Source: an uncultured Bacteroides sp. (GTDB lineage Bacteria; Bacteroidota; Bacteroidia; Bacteroidales; Bacteroidaceae). From it: a stretch of DNA of 64,000 bases. A model generated the notes under the pieces. That model made no database searches. It saw only the letters and a program-made list of their open reading frames with translations, and was not told the origin of the DNA. Shown here in pieces: positions 8,929 to 17,147 of the stretch. Both the position numbers and the translations under genes were made by a program. How positions within the stretch are numbered: the first letter of the stretch is position 1; the number at the start of each line of letters is the position of its first letter. Location of the stretch: NCBI RefSeq assembly GCF_959029255.1, contig NZ_CAUFUE010000002.1, positions 167,498-231,497 of the forward strand. The letters are read 5' to 3'.

Positions 8929-9807
8929 ATGGCGACTAATAAAAATACGCTCCAGATTGTTGTCGGGAGTCTTTTGATACTATTATTAATAGGTGTTACG
9001 GTTTTATTGATTTCAGAGAAGAAGACTAACAGCGAGTTGGTGCAAGAATTCAACTTAGAAAAAGAAGACCTGGAAAATCAATATACCGACTTTGCAAAGC
9101 AATATGACGAATTGAAACTGACTGTTTCCAATGACTCCCTCTCCGTTTTGCTGGAACAGGAACAGCTGAAGACGCAACGCTTGCTGGAAGAGTTGCGCAC
9201 GGTAAAGAGCAGTAATGCAACTGAAATACGCCGCCTGAAAAAAGAGTTGGCAACGTTGCGCAAGGTTATGATTGGTTATATCAATCAGATAGACTCTCTG
9301 AGCCGTCTGACCACCCACCAGAAAGAAGTTATCGCAGACGTCACGCGGAAGTACAATGACGCTTCCCGCCAAATCAACAATCTTTCCGAAGAGAAAAACA
9401 CCTTAAACAAGAAGGTAACTCTTGCAGCCCAATTGGATGCAACGAATATCAATATCCAAGCTACCAACAAGCGGGGCAAAGTTGCCAAGAAAGTGAAAGA
9501 TATCGTGAAATTCAAAATCAACTTTACCATCGTAAAGAATATTACAGCAGAAACCGGTGAACGCACGCTTTATATCCGCATCACGAAGCCCGATAACGAT
9601 GTATTGACCAAAAGCGCCTCCAATACTTTCCAATACGAGAATCGGGATTTGGTATATTCCATCAAGAAATACATTGAATACAACGGTGAAGAACAAAATG
9701 TCACCGCCTATTGGGATGTAGAAGAATATCTATATGCAGGTGCCTACCGCGTGGATATTTTTGCCGATGGAACGCTTATCGGATCACAGTCATTCAATTT
9801 AGATTAA
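8929..9807 (+). CDS. Membrane-anchored coiled-coil protein of unknown function
   Basis: This 292-residue protein has one N-terminal membrane helix (about 9-28, L-L-I-L-L-L-I-G-V-T-V-L-L-I). A long heptad-rich coiled coil (about 32-165, many Leu/Glu/Lys/Gln) follows, then a globular part (about 185-292) that looks beta-rich and ends S-Q-S-F-N-L-D. No enzyme motif is visible. The topology suggests a protein anchored in the inner membrane and reaching into the periplasm, perhaps a scaffold. I do not recognise the family beyond a conserved Bacteroidales hypothetical. It is transcribed away from mdh and is followed by a 307-base non-coding gap. Confidence 0.8.
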   Translation: MATNKNTLQIVVGSLLILLLIGVTVLLISEKKTNSELVQEFNLEKEDLENQYTDFAKQYDELKLTVSNDSLSVLLEQEQLKTQRLLEELRTVKSSNATEIRRLKKELATLRKVMIGYINQIDSLSRLTTHQKEVIADVTRKYNDASRQINNLSEEKNTLNKKVTLAAQLDATNINIQATNKRGKVAKKVKDIVKFKINFTIVKNITAETGERTLYIRITKPDNDVLTKSASNTFQYENRDLVYSIKKYIEYNGEEQNVTAYWDVEEYLYAGAYRVDIFADGTLIGSQSFNLD

Positions 9808-9867
9808 ATTCCTCAAAAGCAATCCCGGCAGCACGTCGATTTTGTTCCATTTTTCCGTTTACTCATA

Positions 9868-9943
9868 ACCCGAGCCGTACCCTGACCGTATTTGCTCCGT
9901 GTCTATAGGATTGGACTTGGTACGGACCGGGTACGGCTCGGGT
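9868..9943. repeat. Long GC-rich inverted repeat with GTACGG words
   Basis: A perfect 15-base inverted repeat (ACCCGAGCCGTACCC at 9868-9882; complement at 9929-9943) extends inward to 23 bases with two mismatches and leaves a 30-nt loop. A further GGTACGG occurs just downstream. It has no T-run, so it is not a classical terminator. It occupies most of the otherwise empty gap 9808-10114. Confidence 0.75.
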
Positions 9944-10012
9944 ATGGGCTTGGTACGGTGGGAATATAAATTGGTCTATTTGTCGGCTAAACGCAAAAAA
10001 GCCCTAAATTAT

Positions 10013-10043
10013 TTTGCAATATCATTGAAAGCCTATACATTTG
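10013..10043 (+). promoter_or_regulatory. Consensus Bacteroides promoter of the TolC/HlyD/ABC-2 operon
   Basis: TTTG (10013-10016), a 19-base spacer and TACATTTG (10036-10043) match the -33/-7 consensus exactly. It leaves a leader of about 65 bases before the ATG at 10115. Confidence 0.85.
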
Positions 10044-10114
10044 CATCGTTGTTTATGCAATTATTGTTGCTATACCAATAACGATTTTATCACCTTATAT
10101 AATGTATAGACCCA

Positions 10115-11617
10115 ATGAAAAAGTTCTTCTGTTTCATCTGGTTGACTTGCCTGACGCTTCCCATGGTTGCACAGGAGGTTTTGAGCTTGGATAGTTGCCG
10201 TGCATTGGCAATTGCCAACAACAAAGAGTTGTTGATTAGCCAGGAAAAAATCAATGCGGCACACTATCAGAAAAAAGCGGCATTCACCAATTATCTGCCC
10301 AATATTTCCGCATCAGGCGGATATATGCGTAACCAGAAAGAATTTTCTTTGCTGAGCGATGCACAAAAAGGCGCACTCGGTTCTGTGGGGACACAGGTCA
10401 GTGGCGCTTTACAAAATGGTATCCAAGGGATGTTGACTCAACATCCTGAATTGATGCAAAACCCTCAATTCATGGCAATCCTCCAGTCTTTGGGAAGTGC
10501 GGATATTGCTACACCGCTCAATGGTTTGGGGCAATCGCTCGTTGATGCTTTCCGTACGGACACGCGCAATATGTATGCCGGAGCATTGACCTTGACGCAA
10601 CCTTTGTACATGGGCGGTAAAATACGGGCTTACAACAAAATCACTAAATATGCCGAAGAACTGGCACGGCAACAGCACAACACCGGCATGCAGGAAGTCA
10701 TTTTGAGTACAGACCAGGCATACTGGCAAGTGGTATCACTCGCCAGCAAAAAGAAACTGGCGGAAGGTTACCTCGAATTATTACAAAAGCTGGAAAGTGA
10801 TGTCGACAAGATGATTGCCGAGGGAGTAGCCACCAAAGCTGACGGGTTGTCCGTCAAGGTAAAAGTGAATGAGGCTGAAATGACTTTGACCAAAGTGAAC
10901 GATGGTTTGAGCCTTGCCAAAATGTTGCTTTGCCAACTGTGCGGACTCGACCTCAGTTCTTCCATCACGTTGGCTGATGAAAAGAAAGACGACTTGCGCA
11001 CTGTCCCGGTAGCAGAAAAGAATATTGATATCAATAATGTTTATGCCACCCGTCCGGAAGTACGCAGCCTGGAACTCGCCACTCAAATTTACAAGCAGAA
11101 AGTCAACGTTACCCGTGCGGAATTTCTTCCATCCGTTGCTTTGATGGGCAACTATATGGCAACCAATCCCTCCGTCTTCAACAGCTTTGAAAAGAAATTC
11201 AAAGGGATGTGGAATGTAGGCGTCATGGTTTCCGTTCCCATCTGGCATTGGGGTGAAGGTATTTATAAAGTAAAAGCCGCCAAATCGGAAGCACGCATCG
11301 CGCAATACCAATTGGACAATGCCAAAGAAAAGATAGAATTGCAAGTTAACCAATCTGCTTTCAAGGTGAACGAAGCCGCCAAAACCCTTATCATGGCTGA
11401 GAAAAATCTGGAGAAAGCCGATGAGAACCTGCGCTACGCTACCCTTGGATTTGAAGAGGGAGTGATACCGGCTAGCAATGTGCTTGAAGCGCATACCGCA
11501 TGGCTTTCAGCTCAATCGGAAAAGATAGACGCACAGATTGATGTGAAGTTGACGGAAATCTATCTGAAGAAAGCCACAGGGAATTTACGATTGGACGATT
11601 TACGATTAGACGATTAA
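10115..11617 (+). CDS. TolC-family outer-membrane efflux protein
   Basis: This 500-residue protein has a signal peptide ending M-V-A-Q, then two outer-membrane-efflux repeats of the TolC fold (about 25-240 and 270-490) with the usual long Ala/Lys/Glu-rich helices. It forms the trimeric outer-membrane duct of a tripartite exporter. The fusion protein and two permeases follow on the same strand, so the four genes are one operon. The extreme C-terminus is odd: L-R-L-D-D occurs twice in tandem and is encoded by the TTTACGATT repeat that continues past the stop, as if the repeat had replaced the original gene end. Confidence 0.93.
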   Translation: MKKFFCFIWLTCLTLPMVAQEVLSLDSCRALAIANNKELLISQEKINAAHYQKKAAFTNYLPNISASGGYMRNQKEFSLLSDAQKGALGSVGTQVSGALQNGIQGMLTQHPELMQNPQFMAILQSLGSADIATPLNGLGQSLVDAFRTDTRNMYAGALTLTQPLYMGGKIRAYNKITKYAEELARQQHNTGMQEVILSTDQAYWQVVSLASKKKLAEGYLELLQKLESDVDKMIAEGVATKADGLSVKVKVNEAEMTLTKVNDGLSLAKMLLCQLCGLDLSSSITLADEKKDDLRTVPVAEKNIDINNVYATRPEVRSLELATQIYKQKVNVTRAEFLPSVALMGNYMATNPSVFNSFEKKFKGMWNVGVMVSVPIWHWGEGIYKVKAAKSEARIAQYQLDNAKEKIELQVNQSAFKVNEAAKTLIMAEKNLEKADENLRYATLGFEEGVIPASNVLEAHTAWLSAQSEKIDAQIDVKLTEIYLKKATGNLRLDDLRLDD

Positions 11618-11716
11618 TAAATGCCAGTCAATCATAAATGTCAGCCAATCATAAATCGTAATATCGTAAATGAAAGCAACTTCAATCGTAAATCGTAAAT
11701 TGTAAAATCGTAAATA
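11581..11716. repeat. Cluster of TTTACGATT / AATCGTAAA words at the tolC-hlyD junction
   Basis: At least seven copies or near-copies of the 9-10-base word ATTTACGATT, in both orientations, run from the last codons of the TolC-type gene through the intergenic gap to just before the HlyD start. The same word, with the same GAAGTT flank, occurs three times at 42036-42080 across the xseA stop codon. Confidence 0.75.
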
Positions 11717-11718
11717 AA

Positions 11719-12708
11719 ATGTTGGATACAAAATCACAAAACAGTAACATGCTACTGGCATTTCTCACACTGACGGGAGTGATTGCCATAGTTGCCCTTG
11801 TGGGCTTCTTCATGCTGCGCAAAGGGCCGGAGATTGTACAGGGACAAGCAGAAGTAACGGAGTATCGCGTATCGAGCAAGGTGCCGGGACGTATTCTGGA
11901 GTTTCGAGTGAAAGAGGGGCAGAGCGTGCAAGCCGGAGATACCCTTGCCATTCTGGAAGCGCCCGACGTGCAAGCCAAGCTTGAACAGGCACGTGCCGCC
12001 GAAGCTGCCGCACAGGCACAGAATGAAAAAGCCCTGAAAGGTGCCCGCCGTGAACAGATACAGGCTGCCTACGAGATGTGGCAGAAAGCACAGGCAGGAC
12101 TTGCCATTGCAGAGAAATCTTATAAACGGGTGAAAAACCTGCACGACCAGGGTGTGATGTCTGCACAAAAACTGGATGAAGTCACCGCCCAACGTGACGC
12201 AGCCATAGCTACCGAAAAAGCAGCCAAAGCACAATATGACATGGCCAAGAACGGTGCCGAACGTGAGGACAAAGCCGCTGCCGCCGCATTGGTGGAACGT
12301 GCTAAAGGAGCCGTTGCCGAAGTAGAATCGTACATCAAGGAAACTTACCTGATAGCACAAACCGCCGGAGAGGTATCCGAGATATTCCCCAAAGTAGGCG
12401 AATTGGTTGGGACAGGCGCCCCCATCATGAATATTGCCATATTGGATGATATGTGGGTCACTTTCAATGTACGCGAAGATTTGTTGCAAGGACTAGGCAT
12501 GGATACCGAATTTGAAGCATTCATCCCCGCCCTCGACAAGAACATACGCTTGAAGGTATATTATATGAAAGACCTCGGCACCTACGCTGCCTGGAAAGCG
12601 ACTAAAACGACCGGACAGTTCGACCTGAAAACATTTGAAGTAAAAGCTTCTCCACTGGAAAAGGTAGCGGGATTGAGACCGGGAATGAGTGTGATTTTGA
12701 AAAAGTGA
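11719..12708 (+). CDS. HlyD-family membrane fusion protein (YbhG-like)
   Basis: The protein has 329 residues with one membrane helix (about 12-33). The first half of a split lipoyl/barrel-sandwich domain follows, with V-S-S-K-V-P-G-R-I and V-K-E-G-Q-S-V-Q-A-G-D-T-L. An alpha-helical hairpin rich in Ala, Lys and Gln (about 90-200), the second lipoyl half and a beta-barrel come next. It bridges the inner-membrane permeases encoded downstream to the TolC-type duct encoded upstream. The order and residue make-up are like YbhG and YhiI adaptors of ABC-2-type exporters. The substrate is unknown. Confidence 0.92.
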   Translation: MLDTKSQNSNMLLAFLTLTGVIAIVALVGFFMLRKGPEIVQGQAEVTEYRVSSKVPGRILEFRVKEGQSVQAGDTLAILEAPDVQAKLEQARAAEAAAQAQNEKALKGARREQIQAAYEMWQKAQAGLAIAEKSYKRVKNLHDQGVMSAQKLDEVTAQRDAAIATEKAAKAQYDMAKNGAEREDKAAAAALVERAKGAVAEVESYIKETYLIAQTAGEVSEIFPKVGELVGTGAPIMNIAILDDMWVTFNVREDLLQGLGMDTEFEAFIPALDKNIRLKVYYMKDLGTYAAWKATKTTGQFDLKTFEVKASPLEKVAGLRPGMSVILKK

Positions 12709-12734
12709 TAAAGTAACAAAGTGGTAAAGTGGCA

Positions 12735-13913
12735 ATGGAAAGAGATAAAAAATACATAGCTTTATGGAACGTAGCGAAGCGTGAGTGCCGCCGTCTCGTA
12801 TCCCGTCCGCTCTACCTGTTCTGTATGGTTATCGCGCCATTGTTCTGCTATATATTCTTCACTACACTTATGGACTCCGGCCTGCCTACCGATATGCCTG
12901 TAGGTGTTGTCGATCAGGACATGACATCCACCACCCGTCAATTGGTGCGCAACCTGGACGCCTTTGAGCAAACAGCCGTTGTGGCCCATTATCCTAATGT
13001 AAACGACGCACGTACCGCCATGCAACGGGGAGAAATTTACGGTTTTTTCTACATTCCCCAAGGCACCACCGCCAAGGCACAGGCGCAGCGCCAGCCTAAG
13101 GTCTCTTTCTATACCAACAACACCTTGCTCATTGCCGGTTCACTCTTGTTTAAGGACATGAAGATGATGAGCGAGTTGGCATCGGGAGCAGCCGCACGCA
13201 CCGCTTTGTACGCCAAAGGCGCCACCGAAGACCAGGCTATGGCATTTCTCCAACCCATCGTCATAGATACACACCCACTCAACAACCCGTGGCTGAATTA
13301 TTCGGTATATCTGTGCAACACCTTTGCCCCCGGTGTGTTGATGCTGCTCATTTTTATGATTACGGTTTACTCCATAGGCGTAGAGATTAAGCATCGCACC
13401 GCCCGCGAGTGGCTGCGCATGGGTAACAATTCCATCTGGATTTCCCTTGCCGGGAAGTTACTGCCGCATACGGCGATATTCTTTCTGATGGGTATATTAT
13501 ATAATGTATACTTGTACGGCTACCTGCACTTCCCCTGCAACAGCGGCATCTTGCCGATGCTGCTCGCCACGCTTTGCCTGGTATTGGCATCGCAAGGCAT
13601 GGGCGTACTGATGATTGGCACTTTGCCTACTTTGCGACTGGGGCTCAGTTTCGCCTCACTTTGGGGAGTGCTTTCTTTCTCGATGTGCGGACTGTCATTC
13701 CCTGCGATGGCGATGCACCCTGTATTGCAAGGGCTGGCAAATCTGTTCCCGTTGCGTCATTATTTCCTCATCTATGTAGACCAGGCACTCAACGGTTACC
13801 CGATGATTTACTCATGGGTGAACTATGTGGCTTTACTTATATTCATGATGCTTCCGTTCCTTATAGCCCATCGGCTGAAAGAAGCATTAGTTTACTATAA
13901 ATATGTACCGTAA
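12735..13913 (+). CDS. ABC-2 type transporter permease (first of two)
   Basis: I start at the ATG at 12735 (392 residues); an in-frame GTG six bases upstream is possible. One membrane helix near residues 27-47 is followed by a large extracytoplasmic domain with V-G-V-V-D-Q-D and Y-G-F-F-Y-I-P-Q. Five C-terminal helices (about 185-380) complete the YhhJ/YbhR architecture. Such permeases normally work as a pair with an ATPase; none is encoded in this operon. The stop overlaps the next start as TAATG. Confidence 0.9.
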   Translation: MERDKKYIALWNVAKRECRRLVSRPLYLFCMVIAPLFCYIFFTTLMDSGLPTDMPVGVVDQDMTSTTRQLVRNLDAFEQTAVVAHYPNVNDARTAMQRGEIYGFFYIPQGTTAKAQAQRQPKVSFYTNNTLLIAGSLLFKDMKMMSELASGAAARTALYAKGATEDQAMAFLQPIVIDTHPLNNPWLNYSVYLCNTFAPGVLMLLIFMITVYSIGVEIKHRTAREWLRMGNNSIWISLAGKLLPHTAIFFLMGILYNVYLYGYLHFPCNSGILPMLLATLCLVLASQGMGVLMIGTLPTLRLGLSFASLWGVLSFSMCGLSFPAMAMHPVLQGLANLFPLRHYFLIYVDQALNGYPMIYSWVNYVALLIFMMLPFLIAHRLKEALVYYKYVP

Positions 13914-15163
13914 TGAAGCAGCTGACGTTCAAACAGAAAGTTGTTCAAGGCATCTATGATATGTTCTATATCTGGAAGCAGGAATTCCGTACGACCTTTC
14001 GCGACCAGGGCGTGCTTATCTTCTTCGTGCTTGTCCCGATAGTGTATCCGTTGATATACGCATTTATCTATACCAACGAAACCATCCGTGAAGTACCTGC
14101 TGTGGTAGTGGACAACTCGCGTAGCGCATTGAGCCGCGAATACCTGCGGAAAGTGGATGCCAGTCCCGAAGTGAACATCGTGACTTATTGTGCCGACATG
14201 GAGGAAGCCAAGCTGATGCTGAAAGACCGGAAAGCGTATGGCATCATCTATATTCCGGCTCATTTCAGTGACGACATAGCGCGCGGCAAGCAGACTCAGG
14301 TCAGTCTTTTCTGTGATATGAGCGGATTGCTTTATTATAAAGCCTTACTGAACACCAATACAAACGTATCCCTGGAAATGAATGCGGATATCAAGATTGA
14401 ACGCGCCGGAAACACTACCGGCCGCCAGGATGAGATAACCGCCTATCCGATAGAATACGAGGATGTCACGCTTTTCAACCCTACCAACGGCTTTGCCGCT
14501 TTCCTGATACCTGCCGTACTGGTATTGATTATCCAGCAAACATTGCTGCTGGGCATCGGGCTGTCTGTAGGAACCGCCCGCGAACATAACCGCTTCAAAG
14601 ATTTAGTGCCTATCAACAGGCATTATAACGGCACCTTGCGAATTGTAATGGGAAAAGGGTTGAGCTACTTCATGGTATATTCGCTTGTGGCAGTATACAT
14701 CTTATGTGTAGTGCCCCGCTTATTCAGCCTCAACCAGATACCCATCCCCGGAGTGCTGACCTTATTCACCCTGCCCTACCTGGCTGCCTGTATCTTCTTT
14801 GCCATGACGGCATCCATCGCCATCCGCAACCGGGAAACGTGCATGTTGCTGTTCGTATTTACATCCGTACCCTTGCTTTTTCTTTCCGGCATTTCATGGC
14901 CGGGGGCAGCCATGCCTGCATTCTGGAGATATTTTTCGTATATCTTCCCTTCTACATTCGGCATCAACGGATATGTACGCATCAACAGCATGGGGGCTAC
15001 GCTCAATGAAGTAGCTTTCGAATATCAGGCTTTGTGGCTGCAAACAGGTTTCTATTTCATCACGACCTGCCTGGTTTATCGATGGCAGATACTCCGAAGC
15101 AGAAAACATGTGATTGAGGAGTATAAAAAGTACAAAAGCGAGGAAAAGGCCGTTTCATTGTAA
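13913..15163 (+). CDS. ABC-2 type transporter permease (second of two)
   Basis: The protein has 416 residues and the same architecture as its neighbour: one N-terminal helix (about 33-53), an extracytoplasmic domain with V-V-V-D-N-S-R-S and Y-G-I-I-Y-I-P, and five C-terminal helices. The two proteins are divergent copies that presumably form a heterodimer. The operon order duct, adaptor, permease, permease matches YbhFSR-like exporters except that the ATP-binding gene is absent. The ATPase is either encoded elsewhere or the system uses another energy source. Confidence 0.9.
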   Translation: MKQLTFKQKVVQGIYDMFYIWKQEFRTTFRDQGVLIFFVLVPIVYPLIYAFIYTNETIREVPAVVVDNSRSALSREYLRKVDASPEVNIVTYCADMEEAKLMLKDRKAYGIIYIPAHFSDDIARGKQTQVSLFCDMSGLLYYKALLNTNTNVSLEMNADIKIERAGNTTGRQDEITAYPIEYEDVTLFNPTNGFAAFLIPAVLVLIIQQTLLLGIGLSVGTAREHNRFKDLVPINRHYNGTLRIVMGKGLSYFMVYSLVAVYILCVVPRLFSLNQIPIPGVLTLFTLPYLAACIFFAMTASIAIRNRETCMLLFVFTSVPLLFLSGISWPGAAMPAFWRYFSYIFPSTFGINGYVRINSMGATLNEVAFEYQALWLQTGFYFITTCLVYRWQILRSRKHVIEEYKKYKSEEKAVSL

Positions 15164-15209
15164 GTTTCTTTTTGATTTTGCATCAATTAACGCAGAAAGG
15201 AGTATGTTC

Positions 15210-15231
15210 TTACGAAACTTTCGTACTTTTG
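15210..15231 (+). promoter_or_regulatory. Putative BlaI operator overlapping the -7 box of the thioredoxin operon
   Basis: TACGAAACTTTCGTA (15211-15225) is a perfect 7+1+7 dyad. Its last two bases, TA, are also the first two of the -7 box TACTTTTG (15224-15231). A repressor bound here would block RNA polymerase. The same arrangement precedes blaI at 36292-36313, with three differences in 22 bases, so BlaI is the likely ligand. The gene start at 15249 is 18 bases downstream. Confidence 0.65.
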
Positions 15232-15248
15232 AGAAAAATCAAAATAAT

Positions 15249-17147
15249 ATGAGACAAACACTTTCAATTATCATCGGCTTGCTGCTATGCTACACTCTCC
15301 AAGCCAAAAACAGAGTTATAGACCAACCTCCGTTCTGCGTAAGAAGCAGCAGTTCTATCGAGGTCAGTAAGGTAGTATTGAGCGACACAGCTACCGTTCT
15401 TCACATTTATGCCAATTATCGGCCTAAATACTGGATAAAAATAGCTGCGAGCAGTTATCTGAAAGACAATAACGGAGAGACTTATCTTTTACGTTCGGGA
15501 ATAGGCATCACACCGGATAAGGAATTCTGGATGCCGGAGTCGGGTGAAGCAGAATTTCAATTGGTATTTCCGCCCTTGCCGAATACGGTTACCAGCATTG
15601 ATTTCACGGAAGGCGAAAAGGTAGACAACGGATACAGTATTTGGGGTATACAACTTAAAGGCAAGAAGTTACCGGCATTGACATTGCCCGAGAATGCGGT
15701 AGTACACAAAATCGACAAAAACACCGAACTGCCCGAACCTGTCATCCAATATGGGAAAGGTACTCTAAAAGGTAAGTTACTGGACTATCATACCGGAATG
15801 TTCTCACGTCCTATAAACATAACGTTGTATGAAAGCGTCAAAGCAGATGTAGCCCAAATTCCATTGACTATTGATGCTGAAGGTAACTTTAACCAGGAGA
15901 TTGCTCTGGCGGCAACTACTCAATGCAATATGTATCTGCCCGATAGCAACAATAAACTCGTATTCTTCTTAGAACCCGGCAAGGAAACAGAACTCTACAT
16001 CAACCTGCGCGAACTTTCGCGCCAACAGTCCAAATTCCACAAACAGGAGAAAAGCCGTGATAAGCTATTCTATATTAACGGCCCGCTGGCTACCACAGCA
16101 CAAGAATTGAGTGAAAGGGCCTATACTCCTGACCTGAGGGAACTGAATTTCCGTAATTTAAAGGCTATAAACAGTATGAGTTTCACCGATTTCAAGGCAT
16201 ACACCCTCCAACAAGTGGATAGTATCCAGCAGGAAATAGACAAATTGCCCGTAAGTAAAGCTACCCATCAATTCCTGAGTATCAACAATAAGATGTCCAA
16301 AGTAGTTGCACTACGAGGTGCTGCAAGTACAATGACTTCTGCTGCCATAGCAGCCGGAGACGTTAAACGCGAAGAAGCAGAGAAATTCTTTCAGGAACTC
16401 ATGAAGAAATATCCGGCAGACTACCTTGCAGATATTGACATAACCTATTTGAATGAACCACAATCCATTTTGGCGGATATTTATTACTATCTGGTTATAA
16501 TCAATTCTCACGATATTGAAAAAATCGCCAAAGAATGCGGAACAAACAAAGGCGTCTTCTTTGATGTGGCCAAAGTAGCTCCCATCTACCGTAAAATCAA
16601 AGGGTATACCCCGCTCACCGAAGAAGATAAAGCAAGGATTTCCGCTTTGCCTCAAACTTATCAGGAAATGCTGACTGTAGCCAATGAAGAGCTGCTCACC
16701 AAAATCGAAGCCAACAAGAAAAAGACCGGATTTACCATAAACGAAGCAGGTGAAATAAGCAATGAAGATTTGTTTGCTTCCATCATTAGCAAGTTCAGGG
16801 GTAAAGTTCTTCTGGTAGATTTCTGGGCCACTTGGTGCGGTCCATGCCGCATGGCAAATAAAGCGATGATTCCCATGAAAGAGGAATTGAAAGACAAGGA
16901 TATCGTTTATCTGTATATCACCGGCGAAACTTCCCCTTTAGGAACATGGAACAATATGATTCCTGACATCCACGGCGAACACTATCGCCTGACACAAGCC
17001 CAATGGGACTATCTGAGCAAGAGCTTTGAAATAAGAGGCGTGCCCACTTACCTGATTGTTGACCGCGAAGGAAACATCAAATACAAGCAAACAGGTTTTC
17101 CGGGAGTTGGAACAATGAAAAAGGAATTATTGAAAGTAGTCAAATGA
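15249..17147 (+). CDS. Exported TlpA-like thioredoxin-fold protein with large N-terminal region
   Basis: I start at the ATG at 15249 (632 residues), which follows the promoter; an open frame upstream overlaps the permease gene and is not credible. A signal peptide ends T-L-Q-A-K. About 480 residues of unassigned, partly helical sequence follow. A thioredoxin domain (about 500-632) has the active site W-C-G-P-C near 532 and the cis-proline in G-V-P-T-Y. Periplasmic proteins of this kind reduce or isomerise disulfides. The next gene overlaps by four bases (ATGA). The shared operator suggests induction with the BlaI/M56 system. Confidence 0.85.
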   Translation: MRQTLSIIIGLLLCYTLQAKNRVIDQPPFCVRSSSSIEVSKVVLSDTATVLHIYANYRPKYWIKIAASSYLKDNNGETYLLRSGIGITPDKEFWMPESGEAEFQLVFPPLPNTVTSIDFTEGEKVDNGYSIWGIQLKGKKLPALTLPENAVVHKIDKNTELPEPVIQYGKGTLKGKLLDYHTGMFSRPINITLYESVKADVAQIPLTIDAEGNFNQEIALAATTQCNMYLPDSNNKLVFFLEPGKETELYINLRELSRQQSKFHKQEKSRDKLFYINGPLATTAQELSERAYTPDLRELNFRNLKAINSMSFTDFKAYTLQQVDSIQQEIDKLPVSKATHQFLSINNKMSKVVALRGAASTMTSAAIAAGDVKREEAEKFFQELMKKYPADYLADIDITYLNEPQSILADIYYYLVIINSHDIEKIAKECGTNKGVFFDVAKVAPIYRKIKGYTPLTEEDKARISALPQTYQEMLTVANEELLTKIEANKKKTGFTINEAGEISNEDLFASIISKFRGKVLLVDFWATWCGPCRMANKAMIPMKEELKDKDIVYLYITGETSPLGTWNNMIPDIHGEHYRLTQAQWDYLSKSFEIRGVPTYLIVDREGNIKYKQTGFPGVGTMKKELLKVVK

